This document shows positions 50,447 through 62,529 of a DNA stretch of 64,000 nt, in pieces; position 1 is the stretch's first letter; every line of letters begins with the position of its first letter. Below the pieces are notes generated by a model. That model was not told where the DNA came from, did no database searches, and saw only the letters and a program-made list of their open reading frames with translations. This DNA comes from Paramecium tetraurelia (Eukaryota; Ciliophora; Oligohymenophorea; Peniculida; Parameciidae), in assembly GCF_000165425.1 (NCBI RefSeq), contig NW_001799007.1, positions 177,200 through 241,199 of the forward strand. The letters are read 5' to 3'. The position numbers and the translations under genes are program-made.

Positions 50447-51784
50447 TCATGCTCCTTCATCTTCTTCAATTATATTTTAATCTACTTCTTCATAATCCTT
50501 TTACAAACCTGCTAATGCTTCTCTTGCTTCGAAGAATTATGCTTCCTCCATACCTTCTTGTACATACCAGTGCACAAAAGCTCTTTTTGCAAACATTAAA
50601 TCATATTTTTGGCTTAATTTTGAAAAGATTTGAGACAAAGCAGTTGTATTTGCAATCATACATGCAGATCTTGAAGATTTACATAAGTCATCCTCAGGCA
50701 AGGCTTATTAAGCTTGGTAGTTTATTCCTACCCTAAAGCCAGTTGGACACCAATCAACAAATCTAATGGTTTTTTGAGTTTTTATTTAGGAAATCGAATA
50801 GCATATATCTTTAGGAATGATATCTCCTCTATATATTAGAGAGCATGATAGAAACTTCCCCTACCTTGGATCGCATTTTGCCATCATATTTTCTGCCTCA
50901 AAAGCAAGTTTTGTAATTTCAAAAGTTGAAAGCTTCTCGTTATCCATTATTTAATGAGATGTAATAGGAGCCTAAGAGCAAATCAAAAATTATAATTTTG
51001 GATAGGGAATCAAACTTGTTTAAATTTCAGTTATGTCAGTAAATAGGGCTCCATCAAATCTTATTGAGGCTGTTATTGATGAGATCGCTTGGGCTATTAT
51101 CCTATTCAAATTAGAATATTTTGGTGTTTCAACACCAAGTCCATTCTTACAAATATCATAAAGAGCTTAATTATCCATAGCGATACAAACTTCAGAATGT
51201 TCTAATAAAGATGAAGTTGCAAAAATTGAATTGTAAGGTTCAACCATAGCCTCAGAAGTTTCAGGGGATGGATAAATAGTAATGCTCAATCTGGATTTTT
51301 TACAATAATCAACTGATAATTTTTCTAATAACAATGTTCCTAAACCCGAGCCAGTCCCTCCCCCTACTGAATTAAGCATCATAAATCCTTAAAACGAAGA
51401 ACAATTATCAACTATTTTTCTGATTCTCTCCAAACATATATCAATATATTCTCTGCCAATCGAATAATGGCCTCTTCCAAAATTATGAGCAGCACCTCCT
51501 TTTCCACTTACAAATTATTCTGGTTTAAACATTTCCTTAAATTTACCAGTTTTCACTTAATTTATTAAGGTAGGCTCTAAGTCTAATAACACAGATCTTG
51601 GAACTAGTTTCTAATGATCAGATTCTGAAAAAAATGTTCTTAATGCGTCATCTTTTTCTATAACTTGTTGATTGATCATCTATCCATTAGGCTAAATCTA
51701 ATGTTCCAAGCAAAATAGTTCCCAACACGCATTTCCAACTTATATTCCTCCCTACCCGACTTAAATTGTAATTATTTCTCTCAT
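50447..51784 (-). CDS. Divergent alpha-tubulin
   Basis: An intronless 445-residue ORF, colinear with alpha-tubulin throughout. GTP-binding motif [18 protein letters not shown] is present, with [19 protein letters not shown] at the N-terminus and [20 protein letters not shown] near the C-terminus; [12 protein letters not shown] carries the catalytic Glu that triggers beta-tubulin GTP hydrolysis. TAG is read as Gln in CDPRQGK, where His is usual. Differences from conventional alpha-tubulin: the K40 loop is replaced ([14 protein letters not shown]), so the luminal acetylation site is missing, and the tail ends IIEEDEGA with no terminal Tyr and few Glu, so detyrosination and glutamylation would be limited. 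Ciliates carry conventional alpha-tubulins for the axoneme; this copy is probably a specialised isotype for a particular microtubule array, or evolving freely. It is intact, so probably expressed. Confidence 0.88.
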
Positions 51785-52435
51785 TTTAAAGTGTCTTTCG
51801 ATGTAAACTCTTTAAATAATAATTTTCCATCATGTTTTATCTAATTTATATATTGAAATTACAAAATAGAGGGGGTGATTATTTTATAAAAGAAATATTT
51901 TACAAAGATGGATAAAAATATTATTTATAATATAATCTAATAGAAAATTAATGTTCCAAAAATAAAACATTTGAGGCTTAAAAACAAATTTTGACCAAAA
52001 TTTTCTTTGATTTCATTGAGGATCATTTTATTTCCTTGTTAAATTGAATTCAATATATAACTTATTTGGAGATTGGCTAAATAAAGGTCTATTACTTAAT
52101 AACTTGGATGATCTTAAATCATGATAATTATTATTTATTTAGTAAATAATTTTGTATAATATCAACTTAATTATTTTTAGTTTTAATATAGGTTTTTTGT
52201 TAAATTTAGGATTAAAAAGTCTTTACTTATGATAAAATACTCTGATTATGAGTTATAAATTCTAATAGAATATTTTAGAAATAAAATGCAAATAATAATT
52301 AATGTCTATGATGATAATACAAGTATATTTATCTCCAAAAAATCGATTTTTTTATTTTATTTATGATGTCAACCACACTCTTCTTATTAGTATTTTTATT
52401 TAATTTGAAATTTATTTTGTATTATTTATTTAAGT
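51785..52435. other. AT-rich spacer
   Basis: About 650 bp upstream of the tubulin start. No gene seen; should contain the tubulin promoter. Confidence 0.5.
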
Positions 52436-53886
52436 ATGAGTTAATCTAACGAATAATGATTCAATGTTGGAGTTCAGATCATAAAAGCTGTGTTTAATAA
52501 GTATGCTTTAATCTTTAATACTAAAAGGGATGATTGTAGTATTTATAATCCATCAAAAAGGAATAACACTAATTGCATCTTAAGGATCAATTAGATTAAA
52601 GATATTATGGAAGATATTTAAAATGTTCAACTTAAATTTGAGGAACTTGTTGCTATGCGTAGTTCTTATGTTTGTCTTAGAGAAGGTGAATTCACTTGAT
52701 CGAAATAAAGTATACTAAAAAAATATTAAATCCCAATTAACAGACTAATCTAATTAAACAATCATAAATCAATATTGTGTTGATACAATACTCCAATTTT
52801 AAGAATCAACAAAGAAAGAAATTAAAATAAAGAAAAATTGAGTAATGAATTCATTAAAGAATTTAAAAAAATATGCAGAGTTAGGGTTATACTGAATCTA
52901 TCTAATATATATAAAGATTATTTATTTTGACTTATAGAAGAATTACACTGACTTTATGCAACTGAATATTTATATAAAACCTATTAGATCTAATAAAAAT
53001 AAACTCACTCTATGAAAATCCAAGAAATATAATGAAACACTCAAATTCTTAGATTAATGAATAGCCTAAAATTAATAATCTACTGGCATTATATTGTAAA
53101 AGTATTTTATCATTATAAATTCTAGCCTATTGTTTAAGTCAGAATTTGAATCTATTTAGAATAAGAAAGTTTAGTGAATTCATAAAGCAATATTGTGGGC
53201 TGAGAAAGCATTATTATAAGATCCAAAACATCTGCATTCAATATTTATTATCGGTATATATATTAAATTTATTTAACTCGACGTTTAGCTATAAATCTAA
53301 TTTCAGAGAATTATATGTGTCAAATAAAATACACCGAAGCAATTAAATGGACTGATGTAGAATTAGCAATAAATTCTCTGATTACAAAGATTTTATGATA
53401 TAAAAGGTTTCCTTTATATAAGATGATTTAGTGAATAGTTTAGAATTTATTACAAATTTTATTTATGAATAATCTCAATTGGATAATGTAGCAATGACTT
53501 TGTTCGATATAGTTTTATCAATCCATTAGGATGATGAAACTTTTTAAAGTTAAAGGTTTTTTGAATTACTTCATCCTATGGCTAATAATGAGTTAGATTA
53601 AAGACTTTATTTTTTTAGTGAAATTAAAATATGATGGGTGATCTCTATCTTTAACAAGGCGCTAAAATATGATAGTAGTGATGAATTCATTTACTTTTTT
53701 AAAGGTATATTTCAACTTGAAATTAGGGGAATGCTTAATGTGCTTTTCAAAAATAACTGTAATACAAAATTAAGAAAGAGTTTGAATAAGCAATAATATG
53801 ATTTTGATTAAGCTTTGTAAATTTATCCAGAAAGTTCATTTATAAAAATAAGAAAAGCATTTAATTAATTAAGAGAAGCTGAATGA
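52436..53886 (+). pseudogene. Decayed TPR-containing gene
   Basis: At the 5' end the ATG at 52,436 reads MSQSNEQ then TGA, and continues in frame for 79 codons (NNTNCILRINQIKDIMEDIQ, LKFEELVAMRSSYVCLREGE) to TGA at 52,697. After about 700 bp of unreadable sequence, 53,420-53,886 has coherent plus-strand coding: DDLVNSLEFITNFIYEQS, LSIHQDDETFQ, an in-frame TGA near 53,632, then TPR-like ISIFNKALKYDSSDEFIYFF and YDFDQALQIYPESS before the final TGA. The paired 'KALKYDSSDE' and 'FDQALQIYPES' segments are classic Paramecium TPR phrasing. Stops and gaps mark it as dead. Confidence 0.55.
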
Positions 53887-54242
53887 AAAACTTACTTAAA
53901 AAAAATATCACTGAGATTTAATTAGATTTCTTTTTATAATAACTATAAATATATTCTGAATAATATATATAAAAAGTATAATGAATAATAATATCTTGAT
54001 GAATGAGTAATAATTATTCAATTTTGTTTGATATTTGTTAAACTCGATTACTAATCCAATAATATTTATAGTTTTTTTACCTAGTTCTTCTAAATTTATG
54101 AAAATAATTACATCATCAGATATAATAGTAGACTGATGGAAATTCAAAAATATAAACATTATTTTTAATGACATAAATTAATCTGGCTTAATGTCTTCAT
54201 AATAATCCAAACAAATACATTCTTATGAATTCTTTACTAAAT
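53887..54242. other. AT-rich spacer
   Basis: About 355 bp before the next intact gene; no gene seen. A minus-strand open frame here is low-complexity and judged a shadow. Confidence 0.5.
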
Positions 54243-56365
54243 ATGGAGGAAAGATAGGTTTGTGAAATCTGTCTAGAAGAAAAATAACTGTCTTCTTAAG
54301 AGTTCATTTCTTTTTAATAAGCAAGCGATTATGTAAAGAATTACAGTGAAAAAATTTAAAGATCATTGGAGCCTTACCTGAATTTGATGGAAGAATATTT
54401 CTAATAAATTAAATAGCATGTTGATTAATAAAAGAGTCATTTGAATAATGTGTTAAACTTAATTCTCAAAGATGTCTAGCAATGGCATTAAGCATAAGTA
54501 AAAGCGATTGTTATTCATGAAAATAACGAAGACTTTTTAAAAATTATTGACAATATAAAAAGGAATGATGAGGATTCGTTATAAGATTATGAATTAAAAA
54601 TAACCTATCAAATGTAGAAATTAGGGTATACTTATTACCATAAGATTGATAAACATTTAAAATAATATGCTGATTAGTTAATCAATTTTAAGTTAGCTGA
54701 CAAAGTGATTAATATGGCTAGAATAAGCTAAGAAAAGTGTTGGAACGTTTATATTGATACCTCAAAAATCAAACAAAAACAATTAAAAGTATTTATCTTT
54801 ATAAAAATAAGGACAAATTTAGGCTCATTGATTGTCTTGAACATAAAAGAAAAGCAGAAAAAATTAATATCGAAAAGAATGTTCCCAAAGAATAAAGAAT
54901 TTCATGCCAAGAGTGTTAATAAAGTGGAATAAACATAGAGGAATTCATAAAATTATGGGACAAAATTTAATTTGAGAAAATATATGAGTAATAAAATGCC
55001 TAGAAATATATGCAAGAATGCTATACAAAATCTCTTTCAGAATTAGAATGGTTAAGAAATGCATAATACAAAAATTTAACTAACATGATCGATTCAGTCT
55101 ATCTTAAAATTGTAGATGGATCAAAGTGCTTCTAACAAATATATTTACAATCTCATGATTTTAGCATTAACAAGTTTCAAGAAATGGCGGAAATGTGTTG
55201 TTATGAGTAGGAAAAATGCGAACTTTAAACAATTTCATAATTTCGATTACTACTATACTAGCAAGGAAAAGCTATGGTTTAAGATGTTAAATAAATTCTT
55301 ATCAATTCTAAATATCCAAATGGTTTTGAATTTAAACAAACTAAGGATTCTATTAAAGAAGAAGAATAAATTAAAAATAAATAAAATTAATTATAATAGC
55401 ATTACAAATTACCTAATACTTGTACAATTGAATTTTTGTCTTCCTACTTGTAAACTAATAAATTAGAAATATATTCAATGGCATTTAATAGAAATGGGTC
55501 TTTATTGTTAACAGGAGGAAACGATGAGATACGAGTTTTTAGCTTTGTAGAAGGGCAATTAGAAGCAATTAAGAAAATGCCTTGCGAAAGAAGCGTTAGT
55601 GTGTTATAATTTAGTTAGTAGTCAAATAATTTTTTTTCTGGGCATAATGATGGAAGTCTTTATATCTGGATTTATTAGAACCGAATTTGGTATGAAGAGA
55701 AAATTTCTGAAAATATACATACCGAAACTATAAGATCCTTAATCTTGAACAAAAAAGAAACAGAATTGATATCAATTGCTGATGATTCGATTATTCAAGT
55801 GAACTTTTTACATTGCCATTAAAAACTTAAATAATCCTTAGACAAACATAAAAAGCATGTTACTTCAATTTGTTTGAATCCATCTGAAACTATTCTATTA
55901 TCTTGTAGTGAAGACGGTTAACTAATTATTTGGAAAAAAAATGAATATGATGAGTGGATATTTAATAGTTTTATTCACCATTCAGTCAGATAATATGGAA
56001 ACAAATTAGTTTTTATTAGAGATAATTAGTTCATTTGGACTTAATTTAGTGAAAGTTAAATTATTGTATTTTAGGAAGTCAATTAAACATTTATCTAAAA
56101 GTCTCAAAAAAGCATAATAAATTAGAATAAGTAAAATGTTAAATTTCCATTCATTTATAATTAATAATTTAACTTAATTATTTGTAATCATGGTTAAACC
56201 ATAGAATTGGCACAACATAAAGCAGATGGAATATTTGAGATTGTGTCAAGTTGTTAAAATTAACCCAAAGGTTTATAGAGAGGAGCTTTAACAAATGACT
56301 CTAAATATTTGGTCATTTGGAATTAAAAACAGCTTGAATTTAAAGTATTTAAATTATATTCATGA
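54243..56365 (+). CDS. Zinc-motif, coiled-coil and WD40 protein
   Basis: One 23-nt intron (GTATTTATC...ATAAG, about 54,789-54,811) makes an exact 699-residue ORF. The N-terminus MEERQVCEICLEEKQLSSQE has a CxxC half-motif as in RING/B-box proteins, but no complete ring could be traced. Residues 30-250 form coiled coil (many Q, K, H, L). A second cysteine pair, RISCQECQQSGINIEEF, follows, then more coiled coil. The C-terminal 300 residues hold WD40 repeats: SMAFNRNGSLLLTGGNDEIR, FSGHNDGSLYIWIY, and HVTSICLNPSETILLSCSED then GQLIIW. Such proteins form a large Paramecium family. A scaffold or ubiquitin-ligase role is possible but unproven. Confidence 0.75.
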
Positions 56366-58439
56366 TAATATCAATAATAAATCTATATTTTATAGTTTTG
56401 AAGAGTTTGAAAAGTTTAATTACAGAAATTTGTAATTAATGATATTTTTTTTGAATATTTGATTATTTCTTTAGTGATTCTTAAATTTATAAATCTTTTA
56501 TCTTGAGTTGGCTTTCTCAGTATTAATAAATAAATCTCCTGTAAAAATTATTAAGTATTGAAATAGAAGACATCATCTAAACTAAATATAGATGTTTAAT
56601 TTAGTTAGGTTGATGAAGATAAATTTTGAAATTTGAATAATTATTGAAGAATGCAAAATGTCTTGAATTAAATCCTAATAATTTCAGGAAATCAAATATT
56701 TATTTTGGTGTAACAATGAAAGCAAAAGATATTATTTTTAATTAATTCTCCATGAATTTTGTTTAAAATTATTTTTTTATTTTACTTGAATATATTAAAA
56801 TAAATCCAGATAATATATTGGCTATAATACTATCTAAAAAGATTAAATGATCGTGATATCTTTGGTACTATAAGAATCGTTCCTTAATAGTACTAACTTC
56901 TGATTCTCTTTCAATTTGTAAGGTTTATTATAACTAATTTTTGAGTTTGAAAATCAATTTATTTTTATCTTGATGTTAAAAGATTTGAACATTTTTACTT
57001 TAATAGATTTTTTGAGTAGATATGATTGCTCTCATCATACATCACCTAAGTAAATTCATATCTAAATCAATAAGGTAGACACAATCAATAAGGTTGGGCC
57101 CTATTAGGAAACTATGTATAGCAAACAACTAGAAATATACTCTATCCTTTATTTTGTAATTGGTGTATTGCTGCTGTAAATGCAAAAAATTAAATCCCAA
57201 TAATTCCTAGTTAAGTCAATTGGCATCCAATTTTTGAAGGTGTTTCCAAGGATATCAATTTTTAGCAAGTATTGAAAGATTAGGGATTCTCATTCTTTAT
57301 TCTCAGATTTCGATAGTATTTCTCAAAATTCCTTTTCTTCCTTTATCTATTTATAAGTGTCTAAAAAAAGTCATCTATATAAATTTGATATTTTGGAGGC
57401 AAAATTCCTTAATCAAAGTGCAGGATAGATATGATTTGATCTAATAAAAATGGAGGAAATATGAAATTTCTAAATATGATATCATAATTGAAGAAATAGA
57501 TTTTATAAGTTCTTTTGAATCAAAATCCTTTTCAATTTAAATCATTCAAATAATTCTTAGATGCACAAGACCGAGATAACTCTTAAAAGGTACAAAGCAA
57601 TAAGGTTGATGATTGAAAGAATTAAAATAATTATTTCCTTAATAGTAGATGAAAGTTTTATTAAACGGAGATCTCCACATTAATTAATTTTTTTTTTGAA
57701 ATAAATTTTGCTAAGTCCTTTCAAGCCTTTACCGTTGTAAATGTGTCTGTTGAGTTTCTTAAATATTTTCATTTTCTGATATAAATAATTTTAATTCTAT
57801 TTAATTCTTCTACAATATGGTTATTCGAAGAAATAATACTGAAGATATAAAAATTATTTAAAATTAAGTTTTAAAGGTAGTTTAAATCAATTTTGGAGAA
57901 CTTATTTTTACGATTAAGCAATTTATAATTATCAATGAAAATAAGAATTAGGATAGCTTTTATTTAATCAAAAATAATATTTAAAAATCCCTCTATTTTA
58001 AATTCTTATGTGAGATTGGAGCATTATAAAAATGTAACTGTAGCATCTTAATTTAATAGTACAATTCCTTCAAATGCAAGGTCGAACCCAACCTTTGGAG
58101 GCACGCAACAATTAATTTTGAAATTATTTTACATCCATTATTAAAATAATTAATGTGATTGGTAGCGCTTTAATGAGATTACAATAATAAAATCCAAGCC
58201 GTCATTAAATTTCACCTTGAGCATTGATTTAAATGAGTTTTAATATCATATATTCATATCAATTCAATAGAATATTAAGGTATATTTATTGCAAATTAAA
58301 AATGTAATACGTATTAATTTCATAATGAAATTACTAGATCTGTCAAATATTCCAAAAGAGATAGTTGATCATTTTACTTATGAAATTTACCCTCAATATC
58401 TGTGATGATAGTGTTTCTAATTTTCTTTCATTAATTACA
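56366..58439. other. 2.1-kb gene-poor AT-rich stretch
   Basis: TGA-dense in all frames; a few poly-T runs. No gene, intron signal or repeat family supported. Confidence 0.5.
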
Positions 58440-59600
58440 GGATAATAATAAACAGGCATGACATGTTTCCAAACCTGAACTCGAAGGTTTCAACTTTAAC
58501 ATAAGACAACAAGGCAACACAGATTGTTTTCGTATTGATGAAGCTGAAGTTTTACATCAAGCGTTAACAAGTTTTAATAGGAATTAAAAGAATTATAGAA
58601 GCAACTAGTTTGATTTAATCTGATCCAATCAATTAGAAGATAGGAAGAAAAATATTTAAAGGCTAAGAAGAGAAGTGTAAAACTATTTCAATAAAAAATA
58701 ATACAAAAAAGAACTTGTTTTTAGAAATCAAAATGAATATTTGTTCAATTAAAAAAGAGACATATGGATGAGGTTATTCTCTGGTCATGGAATAAATTTG
58801 ATCAGAAATCTACTTATAATCAACATGTATGATTAGTGAATAGAAAACCATTTGCATGTTGAATCTGTATTTGATGTTAATCCTGGAAAGAACAGCACCT
58901 TTTATTTAAGGGGATAAAACAATTGTAAACTTCTATCATTACGAAGGCATATGAAAATCTCATAAGACTTTTCAAAATCCTACAGAAGGGTACAAAGTGG
59001 ATGCAATCCACTCGGTATAAATTTAGTTTTAATGTTTTGCCCACTATGCTCTTTCCAGAAAAATGACATATTCAAGTAATCATAGATCTTGAGTTAGAAT
59101 TTTGATCTATCAAAATACCATGATCAATCCTCGTTAAGTTGAATAATTAATTTAGAGATATAATTATGTTGTTGTTTATATAACTTCTATCAATTATTTG
59201 ATAATTTAGGACTAAATAGGTTCAATAATAACAAGCTAAAGATTAAAAAAATATGCCGAAATTAGGTCATATTTCTTAACTTTTGGAAGAAAATTGCAGA
59301 AAGGGATCATTTCGGTCTTATAATTTAAAACAAAAGTTATTCAAGCTACTGCAGCAAATATCTAAATATAAAGGTTCCATTTTAATAAAAAATAAGATCA
59401 TCTCTCTAAATCTGCAATCTTAAATCGATAAAAGGAGATTAAGGATGTCAAGATTAATTAGCTCATAGAGTACAAAATCTAAATTAAACTATTGAATTAT
59501 TAAAATCATTTTTAGAGATTTTTTTTCAAGTCATTTCAGGCATTCTTTGATGATGAATTTAAAATATTAAGCGAGATATTCTTTTTTATTGCAGTTTAAT
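58440..59600 (+). pseudogene. Gene debris, unknown family
   Basis: Several protein-like plus-strand pieces in different frames: around 58,470-58,620 ELEGFNFNIRQQGNTDCFRI and DEAEVLHQALTSFNRN; around 58,890-59,020 ILERTAPFIQGDKTIVNFYH, then TGA, then KSHKTFQNPTEGYKVDAIHS. They are separated by TGA and frame changes without introns. They could be the decayed 5' part of the gene at 59,628-60,850 or an independent dead gene. Confidence 0.4.
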
Positions 59601-59627
59601 TATTCAATTCACCCTAATAGACGAACT

Positions 59628-60850
59628 ATGAAGACTCCCTTACAGCTGAATGTCTAATTAGAATGATCTAGACCTAGATAAGATGAAACTGAATCAGACC
59701 TCATGTTCAAAAGGCTTAAAGCTTGCTGGACGGAGAATAAAGATAGTTATTATGGAGCAAAGGAAGAATCAATCCAGAAGTTAATCGATAATTGACAAAA
59801 TACTATAACTATGGGTGCCCCATAGTTATTACACCAAAGATCTGGATAATTAAATACTGGGAGGAGAGAAGATTTTCAGTTGGATATTTTCGGAACAACC
59901 AAAATTAATCAGAATGCACAATCAAAATTCAAAAGGATTGGTATATTAAACTTTACCAGATATTGCCTAAGCAAGACTAGTTCCCTGACAGACAACCGGA
60001 GATCTATAGGGCACTTAACAATAAAAAGGCCTATCATTTGATAAAGATGACTTAGATATCCTTCACCGTGTGCTCCTACAAATGAGCTAGATTGATTACT
60101 TGGAATTGTTTTACCTAGAGAAGATTTAGATATAGACTCATTTGATTACTTAGGACTGGTCTTAGTATATTAGCTTAGAGAGAGGAAGAACAAAGGTCAT
60201 GGTCAATGTCACCAGGAAGAGGAGTAAAGAGAGCTCAATTGAAAGTTCATAGGGAAGAGAAATGTTTCGAGCACTGGATGAACATAAATAGAAGTAGCAA
60301 CATCAGCAACTGCCATAAGGACAACCGATTATTGAGGAGAAGTTGTTGTTCGATTGAGAGACATTACAGAGCTAAGAATTGTTAAGAAAAAAGAACTTTT
60401 AGGTCGATTTATAGGTATCCACCACAATCTAACGCAGCAGCGCTGAAGTTAGAAGGAACTAGATGAAATGGATTGGGTAGAGAAAGAGTTGAGTACGTCT
60501 CAATAGGTACTTGTAAGTAAGGACCCATTTATCCTCCAAAGAATGTTTTCTAGTAAGGGTTGGTCAAGTTCGTCGAAAGTTATGGCTGCAACAATTTCAT
60601 GAGATGCTTTTTGAAACTACCTTTAGATTATATAAGATTACCTTAGCTAACGATAACACGTGAGAAAAGAGTGACACAATTCACGAAACTTAAGAATTAG
60701 ATTATTAGTGCATTGGAATTTGAGGAGTCGCCCAATGGAGATCTCTCGCAATTCAAGAGAGTAGTCGATGGGTATACGCAATTATAAAAAGCGAAATATG
60801 AGCCATCAGAAACCTATGTTTACATCGATAAGAGGCCAAAGTAATATTGA
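59628..60850 (+). CDS. Hypothetical protein gene with several tiny introns; 5' end unresolved
   Basis: From 59,693 a coherent frame reads LLDGEQRQLLWSKGRINPEV, ITPKIWIIKYWEERRFSVGY and QDQFPDRQPEIYRALNNKKA. A 23-nt intron (GTGTGCTCC...GCTAG, about 60,070-60,092) joins it to IDYLELFYLEKIQIQTHLIT and a Gln-rich KQKQQHQQLPQGQP part. Introns of 28 and 23 nt then bypass a TGA at 60,355, and a 19-nt intron near 60,480 leads to the last exon, LVKFVESYGCNNFMRCFLKL to IDKRPKQY. Gln codons are mostly TAA/TAG in these frames, supporting them over the overlapping open frames. The start is unclear: the ATG at 59,628 (MKTPLQLN) and that at 59,650 do not connect to 59,693 by any short intron. It is a gene with a damaged or misread 5' end, or a young pseudogene. 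Family not recognised. Confidence 0.45.
59805..59829. repeat. 25-bp near-palindrome (11-bp arms, 3-nt loop)
   Basis: ATAACTATGGG-TGC-CCCATAGTTAT, perfect arms. It lies in coding sequence (..YNYGCPIVI..); hairpin potential is strong for its length. Confidence 0.8.
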
Positions 60851-60938
60851 TAAGAACTGTAACCAATACAAGCACACTTGCCTATTTCTTCAAAGTTTTA
60901 ACTAACCCTAGAGAGTAAATAAAGTAGATCCTGAAAAT

Positions 60939-61240
60939 ATGGAATTAAGCTATCAGTATGCTGGAATGGTGAAGCTAACGTTGAATCAAATTATAGTTTG
61001 CCCCATGTGTTACAAGATCTTCGATCATTAGGAAAATGTTAAACCCTCCTGTGTCACAAGTATGAACCTTGTTCTTCCAAGAGGCCGTTCATAATGATAC
61101 ATATTCAACATCAATATTAGGTAATTAATTAGAGCCCACCAATAATAATCATTGATCTGAACTGTTTTAGGATAGAGTTTCGATGTAGTATGAATGACTT
61201 GATTAGTAAATCGTTGAACCAATCTCTATAAAATACTTGA
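60939..61240 (+). pseudogene. RING-finger gene fragment with one frameshift
   Basis: ATG at 60,939: MELSYQYAGMVKLTLNQIIV, then CPMCYKIFDHQENVKP, the first half of a RING finger. The frame then fails; one base over, it continues LLCHKYEPCSSKRPF and 45 further residues ending SLNQSLQNT at TGA 61,238. L-x-C-x-H is the expected RING continuation, so a one-base loss near 61,045-61,050 explains it. No intron is possible there. Even if repaired, the protein would be short. Confidence 0.5.
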
Positions 61241-61525
61241 AAGAACTCTAAAGTACAAAATCAAATTTTTAGCACTCCATAATGTTTTTCTCATATCTTT
61301 CCTTTGATCTGTGTAACTTTCCTCACCCTTAACACCTGATTTAGCATCCAAAGTAATACTATCTAACTTTTTGAACCTACATTATCCTATTTTTTCAAAA
61401 AGTCAACTGCTGTGTGAACTATATTTTTAATATTTATGGGTTGTCCTATAAGTAGGAGGTCGATATCCTCGTTGGCGTGTCAAATTCAGGTAGTAGTTTG
61501 ATTTATTGGCTTAAGTATATTTCAT
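61025..61525 (-). CDS. Uncertain small gene overlapping the RING fragment antisense
   Basis: ATG at 61,525 starts MKYTQANKSNYYLNLTRQRG, then YRPPTYRTTHKYQ. A 33-nt GTTCAC...AATAG intron removes the only TGA and leads to KLDSITLDAKSGVKGEESYT and DQRKDMRKTLWSAK. This first part (61,260-61,525) looks like real protein. Beyond it the frame stays open to TGA at 61,025 but lies antisense to the RING fragment and is less convincing, so the true 3' end is probably near 61,250 after another intron. No domain recognised. Confidence 0.35.
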
Positions 61526-62529
61526 TTTGTATTCAAATAGACAGGCTTAATGGCTTTTTAGATCAATTCTTTGTTAAAATGATATTTCAATCAAAAAATG
61601 AAAGAGTATACTAGGTGTAAAATTCCTTTGGATTGTGATTAAAATTCATGCCTGATTCTTTTGTTAAACTTTAGATGAATATGAGGCTCATTTATTAACT
61701 TCTGAATTTTATTGAAATTATTATTATTATTATTATTCTACCATGTCGGGAGAAGAGAAAACAAAATATAATAAATCAAACGAATTTATCCCATTTAACC
61801 TCTATTAGCTCTTTTATCTTTCTCTCTATTCGCTTCCTCCATTTTTTGCTTCTTAAACAACTCGTTATTTTTTATTAAATGTATTAACATTTTAATTTAA
61901 ATGATCTTTAATTAAACGCTTATATGTAGCTCTCTGTGCATGCTTTTTACATTATAACCCAGCTTTATTTAATAATTACTTATAATTTTAAGGTAAATTT
62001 AGCAATTTTCTTTTTAATCGGCAACATTCACACACACTACATTATCCTATTATATCACTCCCACTTTATAAACTTACTCTCTCATTCATCATCTATTATA
62101 GCTACCTTAAAGCCAATATATTGATTTCATCTAGAGATTTAACCAATTAATTCACTGTCTGATCTGAAGTGCAATTAGGAACTCTCATCATTGTTCTCAA
62201 AGATCCTTTGTAAGTAATTGCTTACTTTTAGGTAGCGTTATTAGTTTGCTAATTTATACATTGAGGTTGATCATTTTGGAATTCAAATTTTTTTAAGTCA
62301 ACAAATAAGCAAAATAATCTTGTTTATTGAGAATTTGATCCTGATTTAATCATTGACATAACTCACATTATATGAATCTGTTACCAATACATAAGCTAAA
62401 AAGTGAAAATTTTCTTGCGATGAAGTTTTACGATTGCATTTAAAATCAAGTTCAACAGCATTTTGGACATCTATTTCTAATCTTGATAACACACTCGATT
62501 CTTTATTAAATTATTGAATACAATCTATA
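61526..62529. other. AT-rich spacer
   Basis: About 1 kb with an (ATT)7 microsatellite (listed separately). A minor plus-strand open frame near 61,936 is hydrophobic low-complexity sequence, judged a shadow. No gene supported. Confidence 0.45.
61717..61737. repeat. (ATT)7 microsatellite
   Basis: Seven uninterrupted ATT units in otherwise AT-rich spacer. Confidence 0.85.

Noticed and set aside
60095-60463. Alternative open frame (PREDLDIDSFDYLG..., SMSPGRGVKRAQ...) in the hypothetical gene
   Set aside because: It has far fewer TAA/TAG-Gln codons than the chosen frame and meets TGA at both ends without introns to connect it; kept only as a remark.
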